A stretch of DNA of 64,000 bases from Paracoccaceae bacterium. Lineage in GTDB: Bacteria; Pseudomonadota; Alphaproteobacteria; Rhodobacterales; Rhodobacteraceae. The position numbers and the translations under genes were made by a program. The stretch covers positions 67,570-131,569 of the forward strand of contig CANJQT010000001.1 of NCBI GenBank assembly GCA_947476475.1, written 5' to 3'. A model generated the notes under the pieces. That model saw nothing but the letters and a program-made list of their open reading frames with translations. It did not search any database and was not told the origin of the DNA. Shown piece by piece: positions 44,713 to 54,144 of this stretch (positions are counted from its first letter, which is position 1; every line of letters begins with the position of its first letter).

Positions 44713-46746
44713 ATGGATCCAGACCACGCGATCCTGTTTGATCCGGTCCGCATTGGGCCGGTTACGGCGCCCAACCGCTTTTACCAGACCCCTCATGCGA
44801 CCGGCCTTGGCTGGCAGCGACCGCAGGCCGGGGCGGCGCTGCGCGGTGTGAAGGCCGAGGGTGGCTGGGGCGTGGTCTGCACCGAATACTGCTCGATCCA
44901 TCCCAGTTCGGACGACAGCCCTTATGGTTTCCTCACCCTGTGGGACGACGCCGATGAATGCGCGCTTGCCCGCACTGCCGAGGCGATCCATGCCCATGGC
45001 GCGCTTGCAGGGATCGAACTGTGGCACGGCGGCGCCCATGCCTCGAACCGGATGACGCGCACCCCCGGCATTGCCCCCGCGACACAACCCGCGCTTTACC
45101 ATCTGCCTACCACCGCCCGCGCGATGGACATGGCAGACATCCGCGCCTTTCGCGGCTGGCAGCGCACGGCGGCCCTGCGGGCCAAACGCGCGGGTTTTGA
45201 CATCATCTATGTCTATGCGGGCCATGATTACCTGCCCTTCCAGTTCCTGTCGGCGCGCAGCAATGACCGGGGCGACGCTTATGGCGGCCCCCTGGAAAAC
45301 CGCGCCCGCCTTTTGCGCGAGATGATCGAGGACACCAAGGACGCGGTGGGCGACCGCTCAGCCGTGGCGCTGCGGCTGGCGGTGGATGAACTTCACGGCC
45401 CGCGCGGCATCACCTCGGAGGGCGAGGGGCGCGATGTGGTGGCGATGCTGGCGGAATTGCCGGACCTGTGGGATGTGAACGTCGCGGGGGCGCTGGGCAA
45501 CGACAGCAAGTCGGCCCGCTTTTCGCCCGAAGGATTTCAGGAACCCTATGTGGCATTCGTCAAAAGTCTGACCAGCAAACCCGTTGTGTCGGTCGGCCGC
45601 TTTACCAGCCCCGACCGGATGGTCAGCCAGATAAAGCGCGGTATCCAGGATTTCATCGGCGCGGCGCGGCCTTCAATTGCCGATCCGTTCCTGCCCGCCA
45701 AGATCCGCGAAGGCCGGGCGGACGAGATCCGTGAATGCATTGGTTGCAACATCTGCCGGGCGGCCAACAATGAAGGCGTGCATCTGCGTTGCACCCAGAA
45801 TCCGACGATTGCCGAGGAATGGCGGCAGGGCTGGCACCCCGAGCGGGTGACGATCCATCCCCGCCGCGACAAGGTTCTGGTGGTGGGGGCGGGGCCCTCG
45901 GGGCTGGAGGCCGCGCTGACTCTGGGCCGGCGCGGGCTTGAGGTGACTCTGGCCGAGGAACAGGGCCAGCTTGGCGGCAGGCTTTTGCGTGAAGCGACCC
46001 TGCCGGGCCTTGCCACCTGGATGCGTGTGCGCGATTGGCGCGCCCATATGATCGGAAAGCTGGCAAATGTAGAGGTTTTTCGTGGCAGTGCCATGACGGC
46101 CGCGGACGTCGCCGCATTCGCAGCGGATCATGTGGTTCTGGCCACCGGGTCACGCTGGCGGCGTGACGGGGTCGGTGTGGTGGGGATGGAGCCGCGCGGT
46201 TTTCCGGGTGCGCTGACGCCGGACGATATTTTTGCGGGCGCGACGGTGACCGGCCCGGTGGTGATCCATGATGACGAACACTATTTCATGGGGGGCGCGC
46301 TGGCTGAACGTCTGGCGGGGCAGGGCCACCGGGTCGCGCTGGTGACACCGCACACGATGGCATCTAGCTGGACGGTGATGACGAATGAGCAGGATTTCAT
46401 TCAGGCGCGCCTGATTGAAGCCGGGGTGACATTGATCACCGCGCAAAGCGTCACCGCCCGGTCGGACGGTGAAGCCCGTCTGGAGTGCGCCTATACCGGC
46501 CGTGAAAGCCGCATCCCGTGTGGCACGCTGATCCTTGTTACCGGACGTCTGCCCGACGATCAGCTTTACCGCAACCTGCTGGCCCTGCACGGCCTGCCCC
46601 CCGTCAGCCGGGTCGGTGATTGCCTGCAACCCTCGTCCATCGCCGATGCGGTCTATTCCGCCCACCGTTTCGCCCGGGCCTATGGCCAGACGGACGAGGG
46701 CCCACTGGCCCGCGAACGCCCGCCCTTTCAGGAGGTTCGCCCATGA
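44713..46746 (+). CDS. TMADH/DgcA-like flavoprotein (OYE barrel, [4Fe-4S], FAD/NAD domains)
   Basis: 677 aa. An N-terminal FMN-binding TIM barrel (IGPVTAPNRFYQTPHATG) is followed by the iron-sulfur motif with Cys342, Cys345, Cys348 and Cys360 (CIGCNICRAANNEG). Then comes a dinucleotide-binding region VLVVGAGPSGLEAALTLGRR near 387. This is the layout of trimethylamine/dimethylamine dehydrogenase, dimethylglycine demethylase DgcA and 2,4-dienoyl-CoA reductase. The HWGGGH/W-type substrate region is ELWHGGAHASN. Oxidative N-demethylation is the likely reaction. First gene of the operon; its ATG has AAGGAGG and it overlaps the methyltransferase gene by ATGA. Confidence 0.88.
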   Translation: MDPDHAILFDPVRIGPVTAPNRFYQTPHATGLGWQRPQAGAALRGVKAEGGWGVVCTEYCSIHPSSDDSPYGFLTLWDDADECALARTAEAIHAHGALAGIELWHGGAHASNRMTRTPGIAPATQPALYHLPTTARAMDMADIRAFRGWQRTAALRAKRAGFDIIYVYAGHDYLPFQFLSARSNDRGDAYGGPLENRARLLREMIEDTKDAVGDRSAVALRLAVDELHGPRGITSEGEGRDVVAMLAELPDLWDVNVAGALGNDSKSARFSPEGFQEPYVAFVKSLTSKPVVSVGRFTSPDRMVSQIKRGIQDFIGAARPSIADPFLPAKIREGRADEIRECIGCNICRAANNEGVHLRCTQNPTIAEEWRQGWHPERVTIHPRRDKVLVVGAGPSGLEAALTLGRRGLEVTLAEEQGQLGGRLLREATLPGLATWMRVRDWRAHMIGKLANVEVFRGSAMTAADVAAFAADHVVLATGSRWRRDGVGVVGMEPRGFPGALTPDDIFAGATVTGPVVIHDDEHYFMGGALAERLAGQGHRVALVTPHTMASSWTVMTNEQDFIQARLIEAGVTLITAQSVTARSDGEARLECAYTGRESRIPCGTLILVTGRLPDDQLYRNLLALHGLPPVSRVGDCLQPSSIADAVYSAHRFARAYGQTDEGPLARERPPFQEVRP

Positions 46747-48272
46747 GCGACGCAGCCCATGGCCGCCGTGACCGCCGCGCGCCGCGCGCCACTGGCGGGC
46801 TGATCCAGCAGCCTTTCGGTCAGGTCCAGCGCCCCTATGCGCCAATTGAGGTGATCAGCGCCGATCAGACCGAGGCGATCCACCAATCCGCGCTGCGGGT
46901 TCTGGCCGAAATCGGCATGAAGGTGCTTGAGCCGCGCGCCCGCGACCTGTTCCGGCAGGCCGGGGCTACGGTGCAGGGCGAAACCGTCCGGCTGGATCCC
47001 GCGCTTGTCACCACCCTTCTGGCCCGCGTACCCGCGCGCTTTACCCTTGCCGCCCGCAACCCAGGCCGCAGCCTGCGCTTTGGTGGGCAGGACAGCGTTT
47101 TCGCCTCGGTCGGCGGGCCTGCCTATGTGATGGACAATGACCGGGGCCGTCGCGACGGCACCTTTGCCGAAATGTGCGACTATCTGCGGCTGATCCAGAC
47201 CCTGAACGTGATCCATCAGGAAGGCGGCGGCCCGTTCGAACCTTTGGACCTGCCTGCCGATACCCGGCACCTTGATATCTATCACGCGCAGATCACGCTT
47301 CTGGACAAGAATTGGCAGACCCAGACCCTTGGCCATGCCCGCACGATGGACGGAATCGAGATGGCAGCCCTTGCCATGGGCACCACGCCCGAAGGGCTGA
47401 AGGAAAGGCCAACCTTGCTGGGCATCATCAACACCAACTCGCCCCTGCAACTGGACATCCCGATGGCCGAAGGGCTGATCGCCATGGCCGAACACGGGCA
47501 GGTGCTGGTCATCACCCCCTTCACGCTGGCGGGCGCCATGAGCCCGGTGACGCTGGCCGGGGCATTGGTGATGCAGCATGCCGAGGCGATGGCGGGCATC
47601 GCCCTGACCCAGATCGTCCGCCCCGGCGTGCCGGTGATGTATGGCGGCTTCACCTCGAACGTCGATATGCGTTCGGGTGCGCCTGCCTTTGGGACGCCCG
47701 AATATACCAAGGCCGCACAGGCGTCGGGCCAGCTTGCCCGCCATATCGGCGTGCCGTTCCGGTCGTCGAACGTCAATGCCGCGAACGAGGTCGATGCTCA
47801 GGCCGCCTACGAATCCCAGATGGCGCTTTGGGGTTCTCTCATGGGCGGCGCGCATCTGATCGAACATGCGGCGGGCTGGCTGCATGGCGGGCTGACCGCC
47901 AGCTTCGAGAAACTGATCCTTGATGCAGAGATGCTGCAGATGATGCAGGCCTATTTCACCCCTATCCAGGTTGATGAGGCCACTTTGGCCTTCGACGCGA
48001 TCCGCGAAGTGGGGGCCGGCGGCCATTTCTTCGGTTCAGACCATACGATGACGCGGTATGAAACCGCCTTCTACACGCCGCTTCTGTCGAACTGGGACAA
48101 TCATCCCAACTGGCTTGAACGCGGCGCGGTCCAGACCCGTGAACGTGCAAACGTGATCTGGAAGCAGATGCTGCGCGACTATGAACAGCCGCCCCTCGAT
48201 CCCGCCATCAACGAAGCGCTGCTGGCCTACGTGGCCCGGCGAAAAGCCGAAGGCGGCGCCCCGATGAACTGA
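46743..48272 (+). CDS. Non-pyrrolysine MttB-family (trimethylamine methyltransferase-like) protein
   Basis: 509 aa TIM-barrel methyltransferase of the MttB superfamily: QTEAIHQSALRVLAEIGMKV near the N-terminus, VIHQEGGGPFEPLDLPADTRH, VMYGGFTSNVDMRSGAPAFG and GGAHLIEHAAGWLHGGL. There is no in-frame TAG, so it lacks pyrrolysine; such members demethylate quaternary amines such as glycine betaine or carnitine by transfer to a corrinoid protein. No corrinoid protein or reductive activase is encoded nearby, which is unusual. Co-translated with the flavoprotein (ATGA overlap). Confidence 0.9.
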   Translation: MSDAAHGRRDRRAPRATGGLIQQPFGQVQRPYAPIEVISADQTEAIHQSALRVLAEIGMKVLEPRARDLFRQAGATVQGETVRLDPALVTTLLARVPARFTLAARNPGRSLRFGGQDSVFASVGGPAYVMDNDRGRRDGTFAEMCDYLRLIQTLNVIHQEGGGPFEPLDLPADTRHLDIYHAQITLLDKNWQTQTLGHARTMDGIEMAALAMGTTPEGLKERPTLLGIINTNSPLQLDIPMAEGLIAMAEHGQVLVITPFTLAGAMSPVTLAGALVMQHAEAMAGIALTQIVRPGVPVMYGGFTSNVDMRSGAPAFGTPEYTKAAQASGQLARHIGVPFRSSNVNAANEVDAQAAYESQMALWGSLMGGAHLIEHAAGWLHGGLTASFEKLILDAEMLQMMQAYFTPIQVDEATLAFDAIREVGAGGHFFGSDHTMTRYETAFYTPLLSNWDNHPNWLERGAVQTRERANVIWKQMLRDYEQPPLDPAINEALLAYVARRKAEGGAPMN

Positions 48273-48318
48273 CAGGCTAACCTCCGTACTGCATCGTTTT
48301 TTTTCAGAAGAGATGCCC

Positions 48319-50349
48319 ATGCCCACGACCCGCACCGACTTCCCCCACAAGGTCGAGATCATCGAAAACCTGATGATCCTGCTACCCGACGGCACCCGCC
48401 TTGCGGCCAAGGTCTGGCGGCCGGAAGGGGCAGGGGTCACCGGCCCGGCGGTGCCCGCGATCCTTGAATACCTGCCCTACCGCAAACGTGAAGGCACCCG
48501 TGGCCGCGATCAGGGGCTGCATATGTATTTCGCCGGTCACGGCTATGCCTCGATCCGGCTGGATATCCGCGGTACCGGCGACAGCGAAGGTGTGATCACC
48601 GACGAATATACGGTGCAGGAACAGATCGACGGCTGCGATGCGATCGACTGGATTTCGCGCCAGCCCTGGTGCGACGGCCAGGTGGCGATGATCGGCATTT
48701 CATGGGGCGGCTTCAATGCGCTTCAGATTGCGGCCCGCCAGCCGACTGCGCTGAAGACCATCATCCCGGTCGGCTTCACCGACGACCGCTATGCAACCGA
48801 CATCCATTTCGTTGGCGGGTGCCTGTCCAAAGACAATTTCGACTGGTCCGCCACCATGATGGCGCACAACGACCTGCCGCCCGACCCCGAAATTGTCGGC
48901 GAAAACTGGCGGGCCTTGTGGCAGGCGCGGATCGAAGCAAACAGCCCCTGGGCCCATATCTGGATGCGCCACCAGCGCCGGGACGACTATTGGAAGCAGG
49001 GCTCGGTCTGCGAGGATTTTTCCGCCATCACCATTCCGGTCTATGCCATATCCGGCTGGGCCGACAATTATTCCGAAGCGGTGCCGCGGTTGCTTGCAGG
49101 TCTTTCCGGCCCGCGCCTGGGTCTGATCGGCCCGTGGGCCCATTCCTTCCCCCATTCCGTCACGGTCGAACCCGCCATCGGCTGGCTGCAAGAGGTGGTG
49201 CGCTGGTGCGACCACTGGATGAAGGGCCGCGATACCGGGATGATGACAGAACCCATGTACCGGGTCTGGATGCAGGAGGGCCTGCCGCCCCGCACCTGCT
49301 ATCTGGAACGCCCCGGCCGCTGGGTGGCCGAAGAAAGCTGGCCTTCGCCCCGCATCGACTGGCGCCGCCTGCACATGAACGCCGGGGCCGCGCTGGCCCC
49401 TGTGCCGACCCGCGACACCCCCGCAAGTATCTGCTCGCCTCTCTGGGTTGGTCTCGCGGCGGGCGAGGTCGGGCGTTACGGCGAAGATGCCGAATGGCCC
49501 ACCGACCAGCGCGAGGATGACGGCGGATCGCTGGTGTTCCTGTCCGATCCCTTGCCCGAACGGCTGGAGATCCTTGGGGCGCCACAGCTGCACCTGACCT
49601 TCAGCAGCGACAAGCCGCAGGCCTTGGTCTCGGTGCGGCTTAACGATGTGGCCCCGGGTGGCGCGTCAACCCGCGTGACGGTCGGCCTGTTAAACCTGAC
49701 CCACCGTGACGGCCACGAACATCCCACGGCGTTGACGCCGGGCCGGACCTATCAGGCGGTGGTCGACCTGGATGACATTGCCCATGCCTTCGCCCCCGGC
49801 CATCGCATTGCCGTTTCGCTGTCCACGACCTACTGGCCGATCGCCTGGCCCTCGCCGGAACTGGCCACGCTGACAGTCACCTGCGGGGCAAGCCATCTGG
49901 CGCTTCCCGTCCGCCCGCCGCGCCCCGAAGACGCTGCCCTGCGCCCGTTTGGAGCACCGGAACAGGCGCCTCAAACCCCCGTAACCCACCGCAGCATCGC
50001 GCCAGCCCATCACCGCCGCGTTGTGCGCGACCTGTTGTCGGGCAAGATGACCGTCGATTTCCCGCGCTGGACCTATACCAGCGTGATGGAGGATATCGCC
50101 GTCACCCAAACTTCCGAAGGCTTTGCCCGCTATGAGATCACCGACAATGATCCCCTGTCAGCGGCGCTGATCACCGATTACCGCGTTGAAATCGAACGCA
50201 AAGATACCACCATCGGCCACCACAGCACCGGGCGGCTGACTTGCGACACCAGCCATTTTATCCTCGAAAGCACGCTTACCGTTTCCGAACGCGGCAAGGA
50301 CATATTTCACCGCAACTGGCACGAAAGGATCCCCCGTGACATGCTGTAG
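48319..50349 (+). CDS. CocE/NonD family hydrolase (X-Pro dipeptidyl-peptidase-like)
   Basis: 676 aa alpha/beta-hydrolase with a C-terminal jelly-roll domain. The nucleophile Ser128 lies in MIGISWGGFNAL, the acid in SGWADNYSE, and the His in GPWAHSFPHS. The oxyanion region is YLPYRKREGT. Relatives cleave cocaine esters, glutaryl amides or Xaa-Pro peptides. It may free the imported substrate by opening an ester or amide bond. I prefer ATG 48319, six bases after GAAGAG, over ATG 48313. A run of eight T precedes the ribosome site (48297-48304). Confidence 0.87.
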   Translation: MPTTRTDFPHKVEIIENLMILLPDGTRLAAKVWRPEGAGVTGPAVPAILEYLPYRKREGTRGRDQGLHMYFAGHGYASIRLDIRGTGDSEGVITDEYTVQEQIDGCDAIDWISRQPWCDGQVAMIGISWGGFNALQIAARQPTALKTIIPVGFTDDRYATDIHFVGGCLSKDNFDWSATMMAHNDLPPDPEIVGENWRALWQARIEANSPWAHIWMRHQRRDDYWKQGSVCEDFSAITIPVYAISGWADNYSEAVPRLLAGLSGPRLGLIGPWAHSFPHSVTVEPAIGWLQEVVRWCDHWMKGRDTGMMTEPMYRVWMQEGLPPRTCYLERPGRWVAEESWPSPRIDWRRLHMNAGAALAPVPTRDTPASICSPLWVGLAAGEVGRYGEDAEWPTDQREDDGGSLVFLSDPLPERLEILGAPQLHLTFSSDKPQALVSVRLNDVAPGGASTRVTVGLLNLTHRDGHEHPTALTPGRTYQAVVDLDDIAHAFAPGHRIAVSLSTTYWPIAWPSPELATLTVTCGASHLALPVRPPRPEDAALRPFGAPEQAPQTPVTHRSIAPAHHRRVVRDLLSGKMTVDFPRWTYTSVMEDIAVTQTSEGFARYEITDNDPLSAALITDYRVEIERKDTTIGHHSTGRLTCDTSHFILESTLTVSERGKDIFHRNWHERIPRDML

Positions 50350-50370
50350 GCGAAAGGTGGGGGGCGGCAG

Positions 50371-51321
50371 ATGCTGACCTACACGATCAAACGTATCGGC
50401 CTTGCCGTGTTGATCCTGTTTCTGGTCATGCTGGCCATGTACGCAATGGTTTTTGTCGTACCGGGCGATCCGGCCGCAGTGGCCCTTGGTCCCCGCGCCA
50501 CCCCCGCACTGAAGGCCGAACTGATCACCCGCATGGGTCTTGACCAGCCGCTTTACGCGCAGGTCTGGAACTTTTTTCGCAACGCGGCCACCGGCGATCT
50601 TGGCTTTGATGTCTGGTCCAAGCGCCCGGTCCTGTCGATGATCCTTGAAGTGTTCCCCAACACGCTGATCCTCGGCGCGGTGGCTCTGGGCGTGGCGCTG
50701 GTTCTGGGCGTGTCGCTGGGCTGCCTGTCGGTCATCTGGCGCGGCAGTCTGATCGACCGGGTTCTGGCGATCCTGTCGGTTTCCATGATCTCGGTGCCGT
50801 CTTTCGTCATCGCCATCTACGGGCTGCTGATCTTTTCGGTTTGGCTGGGCTGGCTACCCGCCATCGGTGCGGGCGAAAAAGGCGATCTCGGCAGTCAGGC
50901 CCGCGCAGTGATCCTTCCGGCCTTTGCGGTAGGGATCAGCTGGGTGGGCTACCTTGCCCGTCTTGTCCGCGCATCGATGCTTGAAGTGATGGGGGCCAAT
51001 CATATCCGCACCGCCCGCGCCTTTGGTCTGCCCGAAGGGCGCATCGTCGCCCGCTATGCTTTGCGCATCGCCATCATCCCGACCATTGCCATCCTTGCCG
51101 TGGGGTTTGGGTCGATCTTGTCGTCGGCGGTCTTTGTCGAAACTGTCTTTTCCCGCCCCGGCATCGGATCGCTGATCACGCAGGCGGTAGCCAAGCGCAA
51201 CTATCCGCTGGTGATGGGTACGGTGCTGTTCATGACCGCCTTCTACCTTGTCGTCGTCACTGCCGCCGATCTGCTGATCGCCCGGCTGGATCCAAGGGTG
51301 CGCGATGTCTACCGTAGCTGA
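50371..51321 (+). CDS. Peptide/opine-type ABC transporter permease (DppB-like)
   Basis: 316 aa inner-membrane permease with about six hydrophobic segments. The N-terminal segment ends in MVFVVPGDPAAVALGPRATP, a hallmark of DppB/OppB proteins, and the cytoplasmic loop is IRTARAFGLPEGRIVARYAL. It overlaps the next permease gene by 17 bases. The five transporter genes run permease, permease, ATPase, ATPase, binding protein, with the binding protein last, which is not the common order. Confidence 0.93.
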   Translation: MLTYTIKRIGLAVLILFLVMLAMYAMVFVVPGDPAAVALGPRATPALKAELITRMGLDQPLYAQVWNFFRNAATGDLGFDVWSKRPVLSMILEVFPNTLILGAVALGVALVLGVSLGCLSVIWRGSLIDRVLAILSVSMISVPSFVIAIYGLLIFSVWLGWLPAIGAGEKGDLGSQARAVILPAFAVGISWVGYLARLVRASMLEVMGANHIRTARAFGLPEGRIVARYALRIAIIPTIAILAVGFGSILSSAVFVETVFSRPGIGSLITQAVAKRNYPLVMGTVLFMTAFYLVVVTAADLLIARLDPRVRDVYRS

Positions 51322-52177
51322 AATAAATCCCCGGCGGCGCACCGCCCTTGCGGCACTTCGGCGCGATCCGATGGGCCTGTTGGGTGCCATTCTGGTGGCA
51401 GGTTTCGTCACGATGGCGATCTTCGCGCCACTTCTTGCGCCCTACGACCCGATCAAGATCGACGTGGCCCACAAATTCGCACCCGCCGACTTTGCGCATT
51501 GGGCCGGAACCGATCAGCTTGGCCGCGATATCCTGAGCCGCATCATCTGGGGCGCGCGCACAGCACTGGGCATCGCGCTGACCGCCACCGGGCTTGCCGG
51601 GGTGATTGGTCTTCTTCTGGGCCTTGTCGCCGGATACGGGCCGCGCTGGCTGGACGGGATCTTGGTGCTGCTGTTCGACTCCGTTTCCTCGCTGCCGATG
51701 GTGATGTTCGCGCTGGCGGTGATCACTGTCCTTGGCCCCGGCACCTCGACCCTGCTTCTGGTGATCATTATCATCTCGATCCCCGGATACGCGCGGCTGA
51801 TCCGCGCCCAGACCCTGACGCTGCAGCAGGCCGATTTCATTCAGGCCGAACGTACGATCGGCGCGTCGCCCGCCCGCATCATCCTGCGCCACCTGCTGCC
51901 CAATGTGGTGGGCCCGCTGGTCATCGTCCTGTCGATGGATGTGCCGGTCGTTATCATGCTTGAAGCGGGGCTGAGCTACCTTAACCTTGGGGTCAGGCCG
52001 CCTACGCCAAGCTGGGGCAACATCCTCTACGATGGCTATACCTCGCTGCGGCAAGCCCCCGGCATGGTCATCGCCGCCGGCCTGCCACTGGTGCTGGCCA
52101 CCCTCGGCTTTACCTTCCTTGGCGAAGGCCTGCGCGACGCGCTGGACCCGAAACTGCAGTTGAGGGTGCCTAAATGA
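51305..52177 (+). CDS. Peptide/opine-type ABC transporter permease (DppC-like)
   Basis: 290 aa inner-membrane permease. The N-terminal cytoplasmic helix RRTALAALRRDPMGLLGAIL leads to the first segment; FAHWAGTDQLGRDILSRII is the DppC/OppC motif, and the coupling loop is FIQAERTIGASPARIILRHL. It pairs with the preceding DppB-like protein. Its stop overlaps the ATPase start by ATGA. Confidence 0.94.
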   Translation: MSTVAEINPRRRTALAALRRDPMGLLGAILVAGFVTMAIFAPLLAPYDPIKIDVAHKFAPADFAHWAGTDQLGRDILSRIIWGARTALGIALTATGLAGVIGLLLGLVAGYGPRWLDGILVLLFDSVSSLPMVMFALAVITVLGPGTSTLLLVIIIISIPGYARLIRAQTLTLQQADFIQAERTIGASPARIILRHLLPNVVGPLVIVLSMDVPVVIMLEAGLSYLNLGVRPPTPSWGNILYDGYTSLRQAPGMVIAAGLPLVLATLGFTFLGEGLRDALDPKLQLRVPK

Positions 52178-53148
52178 CCGCGCCTGTCCCGCTTCTGTCG
52201 GTCGAAAATCTGACAATCACCTATGCCAGTGACGCGGGCCCCGTGCAGGCGCTGAGGGCCGCCCACCTGACCGCACGGGCGGGCGAGGTGATCGGCATTG
52301 TCGGTGAAAGCGGCTGCGGCAAATCCACGCTCGCCTCGGCGCTGATCAACCTGCTGGCGGCCAATGCAAGGGTAACATCCGGGGCGGTGCGCCTGCGCGG
52401 CCAAGATATCCTGACCCTGCCCGAAGACGCCAAACGCGCCATCCGGGGCCGCCATATTGCCATGGTCTTTCAGGATCCGATGACCTCTTTCAATCCTGTT
52501 CTGCCGCTTGGTGCCCAGTTGACCGACTTTCAGCATCACCTGCCCCAGACCCGCGCCGAAAAACGCACGCGCGCCCGCGCCATGCTGGCCCGCGTAGGCA
52601 TTCCCGATCCCGATCTGGTGCTGACCCGCTTCATCCACGAACTTTCAGGCGGCATGCGCCAGCGGGCCGCCATCGCCGCAGCCTTGCTGATGACCCCCGA
52701 TGTGCTGGTGGCGGACGAACCCACCACTGCCCTTGACGTGACGATGGAGGCGCAGATCATCCACCTTCTGCGCGCCCTGCGCGCCGACCATCAGGGTACG
52801 ATCCTGATCGTCACCCATCATCTGGGGGTCATCGGCGAACTTTGCGACCGCGTCTATGTGATGTACGCGGGCCAGGTGGTCGAAGAGGCAACGGTCGATG
52901 ATCTTTATCACGCGCCCCGCCACCCCTACACCCGCGCGCTGATCGCCTGCGACCCCGCGCACCTTGAAACCCACACGCCGGTCTTGCCCACCATCCCCGG
53001 CCATCTGCCCGACCTGACTGCCCCACCGCCCGGCTGCAGCTTTGCCAACCGCTGTCCGCTTGTCACATCGCGTTGCCACACGGCACCCCCGCCCTGGGTG
53101 CGCCTGTCGGATACGCAGGCCGCCCTCTGCCATGAGGTTGCGCCATGA
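52174..53148 (+). CDS. Peptide/opine-type ABC transporter ATP-binding protein (DppD-like)
   Basis: 324 aa. Walker A GESGCGKST near residues 44-52, signature ELSGGMRQRAAIAAALL, Walker B DVLVADEPTTALDVT, and the oligopeptide-transporter C-terminal motif PPGCSFANRCPLVTSRC. Energises the importer with the DppF-like partner. ATGA overlaps at both ends show tight coupling in the operon. Confidence 0.95.
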   Translation: MTAPVPLLSVENLTITYASDAGPVQALRAAHLTARAGEVIGIVGESGCGKSTLASALINLLAANARVTSGAVRLRGQDILTLPEDAKRAIRGRHIAMVFQDPMTSFNPVLPLGAQLTDFQHHLPQTRAEKRTRARAMLARVGIPDPDLVLTRFIHELSGGMRQRAAIAAALLMTPDVLVADEPTTALDVTMEAQIIHLLRALRADHQGTILIVTHHLGVIGELCDRVYVMYAGQVVEEATVDDLYHAPRHPYTRALIACDPAHLETHTPVLPTIPGHLPDLTAPPPGCSFANRCPLVTSRCHTAPPPWVRLSDTQAALCHEVAP

Positions 53149-54119
53149 CCGCACTTTACGATGTGAAGAACCTGTCGGTTGACCTGACGCTTCCCCAAGG
53201 CCTTGTGGGGATGCTGCTGCCCGGCTCCAAACCGAAGCTGAACCTGCTGAAAGCCATTTCCCTGACCCTGAACCAGAGTGAAACCTTTGGGCTGGTCGGT
53301 GAAAGCGGGTCGGGCAAGACCACGCTCGCCCGCGCCATGCTGGGTCTTTTGCCCATCTCTGGCGGGCAACTGGCGTTCGAGGGGCAGCCTCTGACCAGTT
53401 CCCGCAGCTTCACCCCATTGCGCCGCCGGGCGGCGATGATGTTTCAGGATGCCACCGCCTCGCTTTCACCGCGGATGACGGTGGGCGCGCTGCTGGCTGA
53501 ACCTTTCCACATCCACCGCCAGCCCTTGCCAGACCCGAACGCCATGGCCGCATCCCTTCTGGCACGCGTCGGCCTTCCCGCCGCCATCGCCGGCCGCTTT
53601 CCGCATGAACTGTCGGGCGGTCAGGCCCGCCGCGTCGGCGTCGCCCGTGCCCTTGCGCTGAACCCCGCGCTGGTCATTGCAGACGAGCCGACGGCGGGGC
53701 TTGATGTCTCGGTGCAGGGCGAGGTGCTGAACCTGATGACCGCCCTTAAAGCCGACCTCGGGCTTTCGCTGATGATCATCACCCACAATTTGGCAATGGT
53801 GCGCCATGTGTCGGACCGTATCGCCATCCTTTACCTTGGCCGGCTTATGGAAACCGGTCCCACCCGCGCGGTCTTTGCCCGCCCTGCCCATCCCTACACC
53901 CAAAGCCTGATCGCCTCTGAACCTCAGCCTGATCCCCGCAAGCGCCGCACCGGCCCGGCGATCAGCGGAGAGATCCCTTCGGTGTTGAACCGCCCCGCGG
54001 GCTGTGCATTCCACAGCCGCTGCCCGCGCGCGGCAGCCCTTTGCCGCCATACCACGCCCGAATTGCGTGATCTGGGGCAGGGCCGCGCCGCTGCCTGCCA
54101 TTTTGCTGAACTGACCTGA
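53145..54119 (+). CDS. Peptide/opine-type ABC transporter ATP-binding protein (DppF-like)
   Basis: 324 aa. Walker A GESGSGKTT, signature HELSGGQARRVGVARALALN, Walker B LVIADEPTAGLDVS, C-terminal AGCAFHSRCPRAAALCRH. The segment LGLSLMIITHNLAMVRHVSD carries the switch histidine. Second ATPase of the importer. A seven-codon frame (MKPPMED) overlaps its stop and ends just before the binding-protein gene, probably by chance. Confidence 0.95.
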   Translation: MTALYDVKNLSVDLTLPQGLVGMLLPGSKPKLNLLKAISLTLNQSETFGLVGESGSGKTTLARAMLGLLPISGGQLAFEGQPLTSSRSFTPLRRRAAMMFQDATASLSPRMTVGALLAEPFHIHRQPLPDPNAMAASLLARVGLPAAIAGRFPHELSGGQARRVGVARALALNPALVIADEPTAGLDVSVQGEVLNLMTALKADLGLSLMIITHNLAMVRHVSDRIAILYLGRLMETGPTRAVFARPAHPYTQSLIASEPQPDPRKRRTGPAISGEIPSVLNRPAGCAFHSRCPRAAALCRHTTPELRDLGQGRAAACHFAELT

Positions 54120-54144
54120 TGAAACCACCCATGGAGGACTGACG

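Noticed and set aside
46743..48272. Pyrrolysine-containing trimethylamine methyltransferase
   Set aside because: The frame has no internal TAG, so it is a non-pyrrolysine member of the family.
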